64,000 nucleotides of DNA from Opitutaceae bacterium (lineage in GTDB: Bacteria; Verrucomicrobiota; Verrucomicrobiia; Opitutales; Opitutaceae). Position numbers and translations under genes: made by a program. The stretch spans positions 1 through 64,000 of the forward strand of contig JANQSC010000048.1 of assembly GCA_028284235.1 (NCBI GenBank), given 5' to 3'. The notes beneath the pieces are model-generated. The model saw only the letters and a program-made list of their open reading frames with translations. It searched no databases and had not been told where the DNA came from. Of this stretch, positions 8,148 through 15,946 are shown one piece after another (positions within the stretch are counted from its first letter, which is position 1; each line of letters opens with the position of its first letter).

Positions 8148-9329
8148 CTAGTTAAGTTGGCGTCTCAATTCTTGCCGGTGTTCGTCGAGGATCGATTCGC
8201 TTTTTAGAATATCGGGCGCTATCTCTTTCGTCGTTAAGATAGAGGCGCTCAGTATGATCTTCCCAACGTAGTTCCGTATTCCAAACTTTTGAACACGTTT
8301 GATGAACCGATCTTCCTCATCTGCAACCCCTTCAAAGTCGCCGGCTCGATAGAGCGCGATGATTTTCTGGTAGTGTCTAGTGAGTAGGTTGCTGGTGTGG
8401 TTGGGTAAGATCAGCTTTGAAACGATAAAATTGTCTGAGGTATCGATCGCTTGATTGATTAGTTGGTGAGTCACCGTAGCTTCGTGTAGGAGAATACGTT
8501 CCAGATTGTCAATTGGATCGAGTTTTGGGAGACTTGCCTCATAGGCTTGGTAGAGAGTGTCGCGATCGACGTCGGTGTTGGTCGCAATTTGAGAAATGTG
8601 CTTCAGTAGTTGCAGTTCTGAACTCGCGATCACCATCTCACTATAGAGTGATCTCGTGTTGGGATGCGTTTTCCGAAATATGCTCAAGAGGCGACTCAGC
8701 AGTTGGATACTCTCAGCGGCTTGCTCATTGGATACGAGAAGGTAAGCTTTGTAGGTATGAAACCGCATTAGCTTCATCGCGGCATTTGGCAAATTTGATT
8801 GGTCCGTCAAACTGAATTCGTGGAAGTCGTCAACAGTGTCGAAGCGATCGAGAGTGTCTAGTAGCGATTCGTATTCATTTATGGGTGACCAAAAGGACTC
8901 GATCAGTGCTTGTTGTTCTTGAGCAAGCGCAAGAAGCTCGTCGAATGACCCTTCCTCTTGAAACAAGTAGAGGGGTTTCTCGGGGTCCGGTTCGTATGTG
9001 AAACCGTACTTGGTGGCGAATGCGTTTCGAATCGCGACTTCTGGATCATCTTCGGGATCGATGTCGTTGTGGTCGATTGTGATGGTAGACTCACCCGTTG
9101 AGAATATACTTGTTTCCTCGTCGTCTGGGATTAGCCGCAGTATTTCCTGGAAGAGGGCACCGCTTTCGGCCGCGAGGGGCGGACTTGGGTATCGCGATTC
9201 GACTTCTGCTATCGCGATTACCTCAACCTCATCAGTCAGAATATAAACCGCTAGTTTTATAACCCAAACCCAAAGCAATACGATCGAGATGCCGGCGATA
9301 GACAGGAAATATTTCTTATTTAGCTTCAA
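8148..9329 (-). CDS. Membrane-anchored hypothetical protein
   Basis: A 393-residue protein that I do not recognise. One transmembrane segment at about residues 9-31 (SIAGISIVLLWVWVIKLAVYIL) follows a basic start (MKLNKKYF), so the rest should be periplasmic. The outer part is acidic and mostly helical with long amphipathic stretches (for example LLALAQEQQALIESFW and AAESIQLLSRLLSIFRK), reminiscent of a helical-repeat domain. It is rich in Asp/Glu near 70-115 and has no cysteines outside the membrane. It stands alone; the flanking region is AT-richer than the rest of the window. Confidence 0.7.
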   Translation of the reverse strand: MKLNKKYFLSIAGISIVLLWVWVIKLAVYILTDEVEVIAIAEVESRYPSPPLAAESGALFQEILRLIPDDEETSIFSTGESTITIDHNDIDPEDDPEVAIRNAFATKYGFTYEPDPEKPLYLFQEEGSFDELLALAQEQQALIESFWSPINEYESLLDTLDRFDTVDDFHEFSLTDQSNLPNAAMKLMRFHTYKAYLLVSNEQAAESIQLLSRLLSIFRKTHPNTRSLYSEMVIASSELQLLKHISQIATNTDVDRDTLYQAYEASLPKLDPIDNLERILLHEATVTHQLINQAIDTSDNFIVSKLILPNHTSNLLTRHYQKIIALYRAGDFEGVADEEDRFIKRVQKFGIRNYVGKIILSASILTTKEIAPDILKSESILDEHRQELRRQLN

Positions 9330-9403
9330 TCAGTTTCAACTATATTGAATTTTAATTGCTTGGAGCTGTGCGGGAATTTGGTTTCTTCACTATAGCTCCG
9401 CTA

Positions 9404-9661
9404 TCAATAGCCAGCGTCCGCCATTAGGTCTGAAGCGGTTGTGTCCATCGCCATAGCCAATTCGTGGAGTGTGTACATCGGCGCTTTTCGGTGAGCGTTC
9501 TCGATGAGATGGATGTAGGTTGTGGAGAAATCGGCTTTCTCGGCGAGCTGTTCGGCGGTCATCCCCAAGGAGTCACGGCTTTGGCGAATCGCGAGTCCGA
9601 TAGCTCGATAAAAATCTCCCTGCTTTTTGAGATGGGCGCGGCTTTTCTTTTGGCTGGTCAT
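9404..9661 (-). CDS. XRE-family helix-turn-helix regulator
   Basis: An 85-residue DNA-binding protein of the Cro/CI (XRE) family. After a basic N-terminal tail (residues 1-12), the HTH_3 fold spans about 19-80: AIGLAIRQSRDSLGMTAEQLAEKADFS (helices 1-2 and the turn), TTYIHLIENAHRKAPMYTLHELAMAM (recognition helix and helices 4-5). The YIHLIENAHRKAP stretch matches the usual '.is.iErG.r.Ps' recognition-helix pattern. It is a single-domain protein with no toxin partner adjacent: the gene upstream on the same strand is absent and the gene downstream is the membrane-anchored unknown. It probably represses its own promoter, in the palindrome-rich 9662-9750 region. Confidence 0.85.
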   Translation of the reverse strand: MTSQKKSRAHLKKQGDFYRAIGLAIRQSRDSLGMTAEQLAEKADFSTTYIHLIENAHRKAPMYTLHELAMAMDTTASDLMADAGY

Positions 9662-9748
9662 GTCAGACCAGACTTTACCAGTAGTTAAGGGTTGACTTAA
9701 TGAACTACTAGTTAAGGTTGATTTACTCTAATCCACTTCTTTGTCATG

Positions 9749-9835
9749 CCTTCCCGCTGAGCGGGAAGATCCTGGCCCAGCCCCTTCGACAGGCTCAGGG
9801 CAGGGGGCTGGGGTCTAGCCCCAACTTTGTCGGGG
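9749..9835. repeat. Cluster of palindromes
   Basis: A perfect CTTCCCGCTGAGCGGGAAG hairpin (9749-9767) followed by ATCCTGG and a second inverted pair, CCAGCCCC ... GGGGCTGG, around CTTCGACAGGCTCAGGGC. The loop contains the widely dispersed CTTCGACAGGCTCAGG-type motif. It lies between the XRE gene and the 76-residue coiled-coil gene. Confidence 0.7.
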
Positions 9836-9883
9836 CGATGCTAATCAAACAACCAACAAACCAACTCGAAAATCCAACTCACT

Positions 9884-10114
9884 ATGCCACAGAACTTGTC
9901 TGAAACTGAAACCGAACTGAAACGACTGAATGAGGAGTTGAAGCGGAAGCTCGCGAAGCGCGAGGAGCTCGGCGAACGCTGGAAAGAGGAGGCGATGGGG
10001 TACCGGTCGCTCGCCGTGGCGATGGTCGAGGGGAATATCTCGCATGAAAAAGCGAAGAAGATCTTGGCCGTAACCGATCCGAGTGAACTCGAGGAGTTAC
10101 AGGATATTTTTTAA
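9884..10114 (+). CDS. Small coiled-coil protein
   Basis: A 76-residue, highly charged protein that I do not recognise. Residues 4-40 are a strong heptad coiled coil (ETELKRLNEELKRKLAKREELG), followed by a compact tail (YRSLAVAMVEGNISHEKAKKILAVTDPSELEELQDIF) that looks like a small helical hairpin. There is no membrane segment. The stop codon TAA lies inside an inverted R1 repeat (TTTTTTAACAGGATGCG), so the repeat supplies the end of the gene; the native C-terminus may once have been different. Confidence 0.55.
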   Translation: MPQNLSETETELKRLNEELKRKLAKREELGERWKEEAMGYRSLAVAMVEGNISHEKAKKILAVTDPSELEELQDIF

Positions 10115-10173
10115 CAGGATGCGGCCCGCGGGCCTATAGGATCCCGTCCCGTCTTCGCCGGGCGGGAACATGA
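10107..10173 (-). repeat. R1 repeat, inverted copy 6
   Basis: Reverse orientation: TTTAACAGGATGCG, a GCGGCCCGCGGGCC hairpin, AGGATCCCGTCCCG...CGGGCGGGAACATGATGATCTT. The left edge overlaps the stop codon of the coiled-coil gene. Confidence 0.75.
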
Positions 10174-10222
10174 TGATCTTCAAGGGTTGTGATGTCTTGC
10201 GTAAAACTGGATTTGCTACAAT

Positions 10223-10459
10223 GTGTCGCTCATGGATGAGATGATCTTGGAAAAGGAGGCGCTTCGGTTGCCGGCTCGAGAACGGGCGTTGTTGGCGGAT
10301 TCATTGCTCGCGAGTTTGGATGATGAGGCGACTCGCAAGATTGAGGCGGATTGGGTCTCGGAGGCGGACAGTCGACTCGAGGGATATCGCAAGGGAGATG
10401 TTTCCGCATCCGATGGTCCTGGCGTTCTTAGGTCTCTCAAGGATAAGTACGGCAAGTGA
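10223..10459 (+). CDS. Antitoxin, addiction-module component (TIGR02574-like)
   Basis: A 78-residue protein that matches the pattern of the short 'putative addiction module component' antitoxins: an N-terminal MDEMILEKEALRLPARERALLADSLLASLDD, where the 'aL.Lp..eR..La..Ll.SLd' motif is diagnostic, then a variable acidic-basic linker and an end that contacts the toxin. The frame can start with GTG at 10223 or, more likely, ATG at 10232, which keeps the full motif. Its stop overlaps the GTG start of the toxin by four bases (GTGA), the usual translational coupling of type II toxin-antitoxin operons. It should neutralise the adjacent RelE/ParE-like toxin. Confidence 0.85.
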   Translation: MSLMDEMILEKEALRLPARERALLADSLLASLDDEATRKIEADWVSEADSRLEGYRKGDVSASDGPGVLRSLKDKYGK

Positions 10460-10752
10460 CATTTCAGTTCCTTGAGCCCGCCGAACGGGAGTTGCGACAA
10501 GCTGCTGAGTACTATGAGGACGCGGCTTCAGGTTTAGGAGTCGAATTTGTCGAAGAGGTTGAACGAACGATTAATCGTATTGTTCGACACCCGAATGCGT
10601 GGGCGCGCGTATCAGCCGACCATCGCAGATGCCGGACTCGCCGATTTCCTTATGGGATCATATACGCGATTCAGGATGATTGCATTATAATCTCTGCTGT
10701 GATGAATCTGCGGCGACATCCGGATAGCTGGAAGAGTAGTTCCAAGGAGTGA
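10456..10752 (+). CDS. RelE/ParE-superfamily toxin
   Basis: A 98-residue toxin of the RelE/ParE fold. The hallmarks are the first strand and helix FLEPAERELRQAAEYYEDAASGLGVEFVEEVE, the 'i..~hP..~' turn (IVRHPNAWARV), the basic strand RRCRTRRFPYGIIYAIQDD and the final IIISAVMNLRRHPDSW, where ParE-like members carry a 'v.H.rR.p..w' ending. Family members either poison DNA gyrase (ParE) or cut mRNA on ribosomes (RelE); the 'HLRRHPDYW'-like ending favours the ParE side, but this is inference. GTG start overlapping the antitoxin stop. The stop codon lies at the edge of an R4 repeat. Confidence 0.87.
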   Translation: MTFQFLEPAERELRQAAEYYEDAASGLGVEFVEEVERTINRIVRHPNAWARVSADHRRCRTRRFPYGIIYAIQDDCIIISAVMNLRRHPDSWKSSSKE

Positions 10753-10783
10753 TGCGTGCTTTGCTCTTTGAGCTACGTAGGAC
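10748..10783 (+). repeat. Repeat R4, copy 1
   Basis: GGAGTGATGCGTGCTTTGCT followed by CTTTGAGCTACGTAGGAC. The TGA of the toxin gene is the TGA inside GGAGTGAT, so the repeat begins at the stop codon. Confidence 0.75.
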
Positions 10784-10796
10784 GAAAGAGGAAGTG

Positions 10797-10863
10797 TTTT
10801 AACATCGCTTCGCTTGTTCGCTTTCAGCGAAATGGGTCCGACTGGTGGTCGGAGTGGGTGTTA
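10797..10863 (+). repeat. Repeat R2, copy 1 (two-hairpin element)
   Basis: GTTTTAACATCGCTTCGCTT, then hairpin TTCGCT(TTC)AGCGAA, then hairpin TCCGAC(TGGTG)GTCGGA, ending GTGGGTGTT. Other copies lie at 14818, 16218 and 18942, always directly downstream of a gene's 3' end or another repeat. Confidence 0.85.
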
Positions 10864-10865
10864 AG

Positions 10866-10920
10866 GAGTCGCCGAAGAGGTCGGGGTCATTGATGGTTGT
10901 CAATGATGAGGTCTGAGGGA
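10866..10920 (+). repeat. Repeat R5, copy 1
   Basis: GAGTCGCCGAAGAGGTCGGGG followed by the hairpin TCATTGA(TGGTTG)TCAATGA and GAGGTCTGAGGGA. It abuts R2 copy 1, so three repeat families (R4, R2, R5) stand in tandem before the TonB-like gene. Confidence 0.75.
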
Positions 10921-11064
10921 TTATTGGTGGCTATTGATTATTTGGTCCGGGGAGTGAGTAACTTGACGGGGGACATCTATAACTTGTTTTCTTGCGTTCG
11001 TTGTCGCTTGGTCGGAAGATTTCGATCGAGCCGGTTGGCTCTCGTTTTCTTTTTCCTTTCTCTT

Positions 11065-11955
11065 ATGCGCCCCTGTATTGGTAGATCTCTGACACTTGGT
11101 GTTTGGACTCTTTGTATTTTCGCGCTTGTGCAATTTGGATTTGTCGGCGTTGCGGATACGTTTTCGGTTGAGCGAGGGGGTCAGCGGTTTCCGATCGTGG
11201 GCGTTTTGGGGTTTGATCCGGTTGTGCGGCATGAGGGGGAGTTGCGCTTGGTGAAGGGCGCTTCGATTGTCGCGGATAAGGCGAGCAAGTCCCAAAAATT
11301 TGAGGTCTCGGCTGAACTGAGTTCGCTGGAGGTGTTTGTGAATAGCATGCCGAAAAACTCGGTACGAGTGGCGACGCAGGTGAAGCCTTCCCGGGATGTG
11401 GGCGATGTGTTTGTGGTGGTGAGTCAAGACGGGCAGGACCAGAGGGGGAGGAACAAGGTGGTCGTTGCGGAATTGCCTGAGCTTGCCGCGGAGGAGTTCA
11501 CCGAGGTCGACTTTGCGATTCCTGTGAGCGCCGGTTGGAAGATCGGTGAAACGACGATTCACTTGTATTCCGGAGAGTCGAAAATCCAGTTGCTGGGCTC
11601 AAAGAGCAAAAAGCCGAAGGGGGTTCGGTTCACGGCGAAAAAGGGGACGGCTCGTGCTGACATGGTCATTGGAAACAGGATGCCGCGGGTGCTGTTTCAG
11701 GTGGACCCGGATGGGATCCCCAAGCAACTCGTCGCCGAAGCGGAGCAGGCGTTCGTCGTGCTGGAGTACTTTATTGAAACCGATGGAAGAGTCAAAGAGG
11801 TGACCGCGGTTGACTATTCCCATGAGGAGCTGGTGAAACCGGTTTCACAGGCGATTCGGAAATCGGTTTTCAGTCCAGCTTTCGAGAATGGCGAGCCCAG
11901 CAGGTATCCAGCGAAACAAACGATCTGGATCAAGCGGCCGGCGAAAGAAGAGTGA
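11065..11955 (+). CDS. TonB C-terminal domain protein
   Basis: A 296-residue protein. The frame is open from 10897, but that upstream part overlaps repeat R5; ATG 11065 gives a normal membrane-targeting start (MRPCIGRSLTLGVWTLCIFALVQFGF), so I chose it. The last 90 residues carry a TonB_C-like domain: VLFQVDPDGIPKQL ... FVVLEYFIETDGRVKEVTAVD ... VSQAIRKSVFSPAFENGEP, the 'G.V....v..s.~.~f..aa..av..w.F.Pa..~G.p' pattern. The middle (about 40-190) is not recognised and lacks the Pro-rich linker of true TonB. No exbB/exbD are nearby. It may be a periplasmic TonB_C-fold adaptor rather than an energy transducer. Confidence 0.7.
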   Translation: MRPCIGRSLTLGVWTLCIFALVQFGFVGVADTFSVERGGQRFPIVGVLGFDPVVRHEGELRLVKGASIVADKASKSQKFEVSAELSSLEVFVNSMPKNSVRVATQVKPSRDVGDVFVVVSQDGQDQRGRNKVVVAELPELAAEEFTEVDFAIPVSAGWKIGETTIHLYSGESKIQLLGSKSKKPKGVRFTAKKGTARADMVIGNRMPRVLFQVDPDGIPKQLVAEAEQAFVVLEYFIETDGRVKEVTAVDYSHEELVKPVSQAIRKSVFSPAFENGEPSRYPAKQTIWIKRPAKEE

Positions 11956-11985
11956 TCCGTGCTTCGCTCTTCGAGCTACGCAGGA
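11949..11985 (+). repeat. Repeat R4, copy 2
   Basis: GAGTGATCCGTGCTTCGCTC then TTCGAGCTACGCAGGACG. As in copy 1, its TGA is the stop codon of the preceding gene (the TonB-like protein). Purine-rich GACGGAGGGAATGAGAGATGG follows at 11996-12016. Confidence 0.75.
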
Positions 11986-12226
11986 CGTTGGGGACGGAGG
12001 GAATGAGAGATGGGGGACGGTGTGACTGACGGGTGGCTTTAACAGGTTGCTAACTCTTTCCTGGAGTGACTTCCAAGAGAATCTCTGCGTGCTCCGCGAC
12101 CTCTGCGGTTTTAGTCTAGTCGCTAAATGCTGAAAGCGAACGGTTACGCTCGATAAACCGTGGTTCAACTGAATTGAGAACGTATTTGTGCGGTTTTCGG
12201 TTTGGCGGTAGTTATTTGGGTGTTTG

Positions 12227-13843
12227 ATGACTGAAGACTTTGAATTATTGAAGGCGTATCGCGAAACGGGGGACGAAGAGGCGTTTGCCGCCATCGTTGA
12301 GCGTCATATCGATTTAGTCTACTCGGTGGCGTATCGGCAGTTGGGGGGTGATGCTCAATTGGCGCGGGACTTGAGTCAGGAGGTTTTTGTTGGGTTGGCG
12401 CGAAAGGCCAAGGGACTGGCAGATGGGGTGGTGTTGACGGGGTGGCTGTACCGCTTCGTTCGGTTTGAAGCGCAGCGTTTTATGAGGGCGGAGCGTCGTC
12501 GTCGGTACCGGGAACGGGAGGCCGTGAAAATGGAGGAAGTGTACGACGAGGGGAATGAGCTGGAGGTCGATTGGGACCGGGCGCGGCCTTTATTGGACCG
12601 GGCGATTGGAGAGCTCGGCGAAAAGGACCGGGATGCGATCTGTCTTCGGTTTTTCGAGGGTTGGAGTTACTCGGAGATCGGAGAGCGGTTGCGTATCGGC
12701 GAGAGCGCTTCTCGCATGCGGGTCAATCGAGCTCTCGAAAAACTCGGCGCTTTGCTCGCTCGCGACGGGATCAAATCGACGTCCGCGGCGCTTGGCCTCG
12801 CGGTTGGAGGGCAGGTTTGCCTGTCGGCTCCGGCGGGTCTGTCTGCGTCGATCTCGCAAAGCGTTTTGACTGGGACTGCCGCGGTTTCGAGTGGGTCCAC
12901 CGTGGGGAGCGTTATTGGATCTATGAATACAACGAAGGCGACGGTGGGTTGGGTGTCGGCGGTCTCGGTTTTGGCAATGGGTACGGCCATTTATCAGGCG
13001 ACGAAACTGGACGCGGCTCGGGAGGCGGCCGAGGCTGTGGAATCGGAGCGAAGACTCTACCACTCTCGGCTCGAGGAGCTGAATGCGCTGGAGGGGCGGT
13101 TGGCTGAGCTCGATGGCGAATTGGGTCGATTGGATCGAACGGGTAGTGGCGGAATAGGCGCGGTTCCTCCTGCCCATGGGTTCGAAACCGAGGACTTCGA
13201 AGTCGAATTGGAAGCGTGGGTAGCTCAGGTAGACAATCTGGCGGAGTATCTTTCGCGCAATCCGCAGTATCGTATCGCGGAACTGGACTACATTGACGAA
13301 AGCGTTTGGCTGGGCTCTGTAGGAAGCGAGAAGCTGAGAACGGAAGAGCAGTTTCGTCGAACGTTGTCGGGGTTGCGTATGTCGGCAAAGCACGATTGGT
13401 TTGACCGGATTTACAAGGCGCTGGAGGCCTATCTGGAAGAGTCCGGCGGCATCTTGCCTTCGAGCCCTTTGGAGCTTGCCGAATATTCCGATGAGGGGAT
13501 CGACGAGGCAATATTGGCTCGCTACACGATTGATCGCAGTCACGGGGACGACGTGTCGAAAATCGAGGAAGGAGCCATCGTGATGCGAGAGGAACCGGTC
13601 GATCCTTTGTGGGACTACCAGACGCACATTACGAAAGGGGGCTATGGAATCTCCAATGCCGGACACTCGAGCGCGCTGTCCGGCGCAGCTTCGCGCTTCT
13701 GGAGAGAACATGGTCGCGCGCCAGTAGATGGGGCGGAGCTCGAACCGTTTGTCGAGGACACGTCCATTCTGGATTTGTATCCGGAATTTGCCCGCGCGCG
13801 GGACGCTCGAGTCGAGTTTGAGGCGTTCGACGCGTCGGAGTGA
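12227..13843 (+). CDS. ECF-type sigma-70 factor with membrane-crossing C-terminal sensor-like extension
   Basis: A 538-residue protein, far longer than the usual 170-200 residues of an ECF sigma factor. Region 2 lies at about residues 22-92 (HIDLVYSVAYRQLGGDAQLARDLSQEVFVGLAR, WLYRFVRFEAQRFMRAERRRR) and region 4 at 118-175 (LDRAIGELGEKDRDAICLRFFEGWSYSEIGERLRIGESASRMRVNRALEKL), with all core- and -35-binding features. An Ala/Ser/Gly-rich linker (185-235), one hydrophobic segment (about 238-256, VGWVSAVSVLAMGTAIYQA), a coiled coil (262-305) and a C-terminal domain (327-525) follow. That domain is repeated in the next gene. ATG 12227 chosen over TTG 12224. It probably acts at the inner membrane with its C-terminus outside, if the segment spans. 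Confidence 0.88.
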   Translation: MTEDFELLKAYRETGDEEAFAAIVERHIDLVYSVAYRQLGGDAQLARDLSQEVFVGLARKAKGLADGVVLTGWLYRFVRFEAQRFMRAERRRRYREREAVKMEEVYDEGNELEVDWDRARPLLDRAIGELGEKDRDAICLRFFEGWSYSEIGERLRIGESASRMRVNRALEKLGALLARDGIKSTSAALGLAVGGQVCLSAPAGLSASISQSVLTGTAAVSSGSTVGSVIGSMNTTKATVGWVSAVSVLAMGTAIYQATKLDAAREAAEAVESERRLYHSRLEELNALEGRLAELDGELGRLDRTGSGGIGAVPPAHGFETEDFEVELEAWVAQVDNLAEYLSRNPQYRIAELDYIDESVWLGSVGSEKLRTEEQFRRTLSGLRMSAKHDWFDRIYKALEAYLEESGGILPSSPLELAEYSDEGIDEAILARYTIDRSHGDDVSKIEEGAIVMREEPVDPLWDYQTHITKGGYGISNAGHSSALSGAASRFWREHGRAPVDGAELEPFVEDTSILDLYPEFARARDARVEFEAFDASE

Positions 13844-13864
13844 AGCTTGCCGTTTAATTGAATA

Positions 13865-14785
13865 ATGGATACGTTGCGAAAAGCGGTTTTAATGTGCGGA
13901 GTCGGGGTCGTTCTTTTGGCAACGGGCGCGAGTGTGCGATTCGCGAAGCAGAGAGTTGAGATCAGTCGGAATCTGGAGTTGGAGGAAGTTTCAGTATCCC
14001 ATCGTTTGGAAATTGAGAAGGCGATTGAACGCGTGAAGATATCGATCGAGGAGCGAGAGGCCGAGTATTCGCTAGCGAGAATCGAGGAAAGGGAAGTGGG
14101 CCATCGCTCGGTTTCCGGTCCAGTAGTTTCTTCAGAGATCGTGGGGGCGAGTCCGGTCGAGGCTTGGCTGGGCAGAGTCGACGACTTGTCTCGCTATCTC
14201 TCGATAAATCGTTCGCTCCGCATTCCCGAACTGGAATTTCTGACCCCCAAGCACTGGTTGAGCGCAACGAGAGGAGGCGCTTTGAAGACGGACGCAGACT
14301 ACCGGCTTGCCATGGCTCATTTGCGAACCGCTGGCAGGTTGAAGTCGGCTACGAAGATAAGGAGCGCTCTACGAGCGTATCAAAAAGAAAATGGAGGAAA
14401 GCTCCCGAGCAGTCCCCGGGAGTTGGTCGCCTATTCGAATGACGAACTGAGCTTGGCTATCATGGCACGTTATGAGATGAACTATGCGGACGAAGTCCCG
14501 GGGCTGATTAATCGAAAAAGAATCGAAATGGTGGAAACGAACGAACCGGTGGACGCTCTTTTCAACTCTCGGTTCTATTTTACGGATACAGGATTCGGGT
14601 ATTCGAGTCCGGACAGTGTGGAGGACAGTATGAAGCGCATTGAGGCGGCGATGGACCGTTTTGAAGCGGACCATAATCGCCCTCCGGAGACGAGTTCCGA
14701 GATAGAGGCGCTTGTTGAGGACCGCGAATCCATTGAGGACCTGCCTTCGCTTTTCGAAGCGATGACGACACCCGTTGTATGGTGA
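13865..14785 (+). CDS. Single-span membrane protein paralogous to the sigma factor's C-terminal domain
   Basis: A 306-residue protein starting 21 bases after the sigma gene, surely in the same operon. It has a transmembrane segment at 7-24 (AVLMCGVGVVLLATGASV), a coiled coil at about 33-77 and a domain (about 96-275) clearly related to the sigma factor's C-terminus: EAWLGRVDDLSRYLSINRSLRIPELEFL against EAWVAQVDNLAEYLSRNPQYRIAELDYI, and ENGGKLPSSPRELVAYS against ESGGILPSSPLELAEYS. The shared order of span, coil and domain suggests duplication with loss of the sigma part. It probably pairs with the sigma factor through coil or domain contacts; the signal is unknown. Confidence 0.8.
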   Translation: MDTLRKAVLMCGVGVVLLATGASVRFAKQRVEISRNLELEEVSVSHRLEIEKAIERVKISIEEREAEYSLARIEEREVGHRSVSGPVVSSEIVGASPVEAWLGRVDDLSRYLSINRSLRIPELEFLTPKHWLSATRGGALKTDADYRLAMAHLRTAGRLKSATKIRSALRAYQKENGGKLPSSPRELVAYSNDELSLAIMARYEMNYADEVPGLINRKRIEMVETNEPVDALFNSRFYFTDTGFGYSSPDSVEDSMKRIEAAMDRFEADHNRPPETSSEIEALVEDRESIEDLPSLFEAMTTPVVW

Positions 14786-14817
14786 GAGTTTCGAATGAGG
14801 GATGGGGAGATTAGGGG

Positions 14818-14882
14818 TGTTTTAACACCGCTTCGCTTGTTCGCTTTCAGCGAAATGAGTCCGACTGGTGGTCGGAGTGGGC
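14818..14882 (+). repeat. Repeat R2, copy 2
   Basis: TGTTTTAACACCGCTTCGCTT, hairpin TTCGCT(TTC)AGCGAA, hairpin TCCGAC(TGGTG)GTCGGA. It lies between the convergent solo-domain gene and LysR gene. Confidence 0.85.
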
Positions 14883-14923
14883 AATAAGGGGTGAAGATTG
14901 ATATCTGAGGAGTGAGCTATTTT

Positions 14924-15841
14924 TTAGCTAAACGGAATTTTATCGATGAACTGTTGGATATGGGTTTCCAGTTTTGCGGTCTTCCTGGTGAGGATGACGA
15001 TTTCGCGAGTGAACATTTTGTTTAGGCTGATGCGGTTGATCTTCTTCTTTCGATTGTAGGGTGCTAACGATCGAATCGGGACGCAGCTGTATCCCATGCC
15101 CAATGACACGAGGTTGGCGATGAGATCGAATGAATCGAGCTCCATGTCGTATTCAAATGTGAGGTTGTTTTTCGATAGCCAGGCTTCGATTCCTTTTGCG
15201 GTGTTTGTGTTTCTCGTGATCTGAAGCCAAGGGAGTTCGAGCGCGTTTGCATACGATCGGAATGAGGCCACTGTGTTTTTCGCAGGGACGCTTTTCCCGG
15301 CGGGAACCACAAATGCAAATCGGTCTTTAAACGATCCGATTGTCTTCAGCTGAGATGGGGTTCGTTTCGGTGGGGAGATGATCCCTACGTCTAGCTCAGC
15401 GTTTTCCAATTTCGATATAATCTCGTGGCTTGTATCCTGACTGACGAAGAGTCGAATTTCTGGAGAGCTCTTTTTATAGGCGGTAAAGAATCCCGGCAGG
15501 TACGACATGCTCACCGTTTTCGATACGCCGACTCGAATTTGTTTGGGAGCTAGCTCGAATCGCTCCTGGAGTCGAATCAAGGTTGTATCCACATGGTGGA
15601 GTATCGTGTCCGATTGGAGTGAAAGAAATCTTCCGGCTTCTGTGAGTTTGACCATTCGAGTCGAGCGCTCGAATAGCGTCACGTCCAACTTGTTTTCCAT
15701 GCCTTGGATTTTCCGGGTTAAGGCGCTTTGCGATAGGCCGAGATTTGAGGCAGCCTTTGTGAAGCTACCCATACGAGCAACTTCCTGGAAAAGGTGCAGC
15801 TCGTAAATGTCGAAAGGGACCTGCTTCAAGTAATTATGCAT
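14924..15841 (-). CDS. LysR-family transcriptional regulator
   Basis: A 305-residue LysR-type regulator of normal length. The winged helix-turn-helix spans about residues 10-70 (LHLFQEVARMGSFTKAASNLGLSQSALTRKIQGMENKLDVTLFERS, the canonical 'gSft.AA..L..sQ.a.S..I..LE..lg..LF.R'). The substrate-binding domain follows from about 95 (QIRVGVSKTVSMSYLPGFF) with the LysR two-lobe pattern (ELDVGIISPP, SLGMGYSCVP). It is divergent from a small ferredoxin gene, with a perfect 8-base inverted repeat between them, so the ferredoxin is its likely target. The effector is unknown. Confidence 0.9.
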   Translation of the reverse strand: MHNYLKQVPFDIYELHLFQEVARMGSFTKAASNLGLSQSALTRKIQGMENKLDVTLFERSTRMVKLTEAGRFLSLQSDTILHHVDTTLIRLQERFELAPKQIRVGVSKTVSMSYLPGFFTAYKKSSPEIRLFVSQDTSHEIISKLENAELDVGIISPPKRTPSQLKTIGSFKDRFAFVVPAGKSVPAKNTVASFRSYANALELPWLQITRNTNTAKGIEAWLSKNNLTFEYDMELDSFDLIANLVSLGMGYSCVPIRSLAPYNRKKKINRISLNKMFTREIVILTRKTAKLETHIQQFIDKIPFS

Positions 15842-15846
15842 TTAAA

Positions 15847-15876
15847 GCATAATTGAATGAAAATAATGAATTATGC
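15847..15876. promoter_or_regulatory. Probable LysR operator: GCATAATT-N14-AATTATGC
   Basis: A perfect 8-base inverted repeat in the 105-base gap between the divergent lysR and ferredoxin starts. Each arm contains the ATAATT/AATTAT sequence, and the T-N11-A spacing typical of LysR boxes can be read within it. Its left end is only six bases from the lysR start codon, which fits autorepression. Confidence 0.6.
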
Positions 15877-15946
15877 GCAACTAATATTTTAGAGTACGAT
15901 GGGGGCCGAACTCAAAGAGAACTCAATTGGAGACAATCAACGAACG

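Noticed and set aside
10897..11064. Upstream extension of the TonB-like frame
   Set aside because: It begins inside repeat R5 and has no targeting sequence; ATG 11065 opens a proper hydrophobic N-terminal segment.
12590..13711. 373-codon frame antisense to the sigma gene
   Set aside because: It results from the high-GC codon pattern of the sigma gene; composition is Arg-rich and motif-free.
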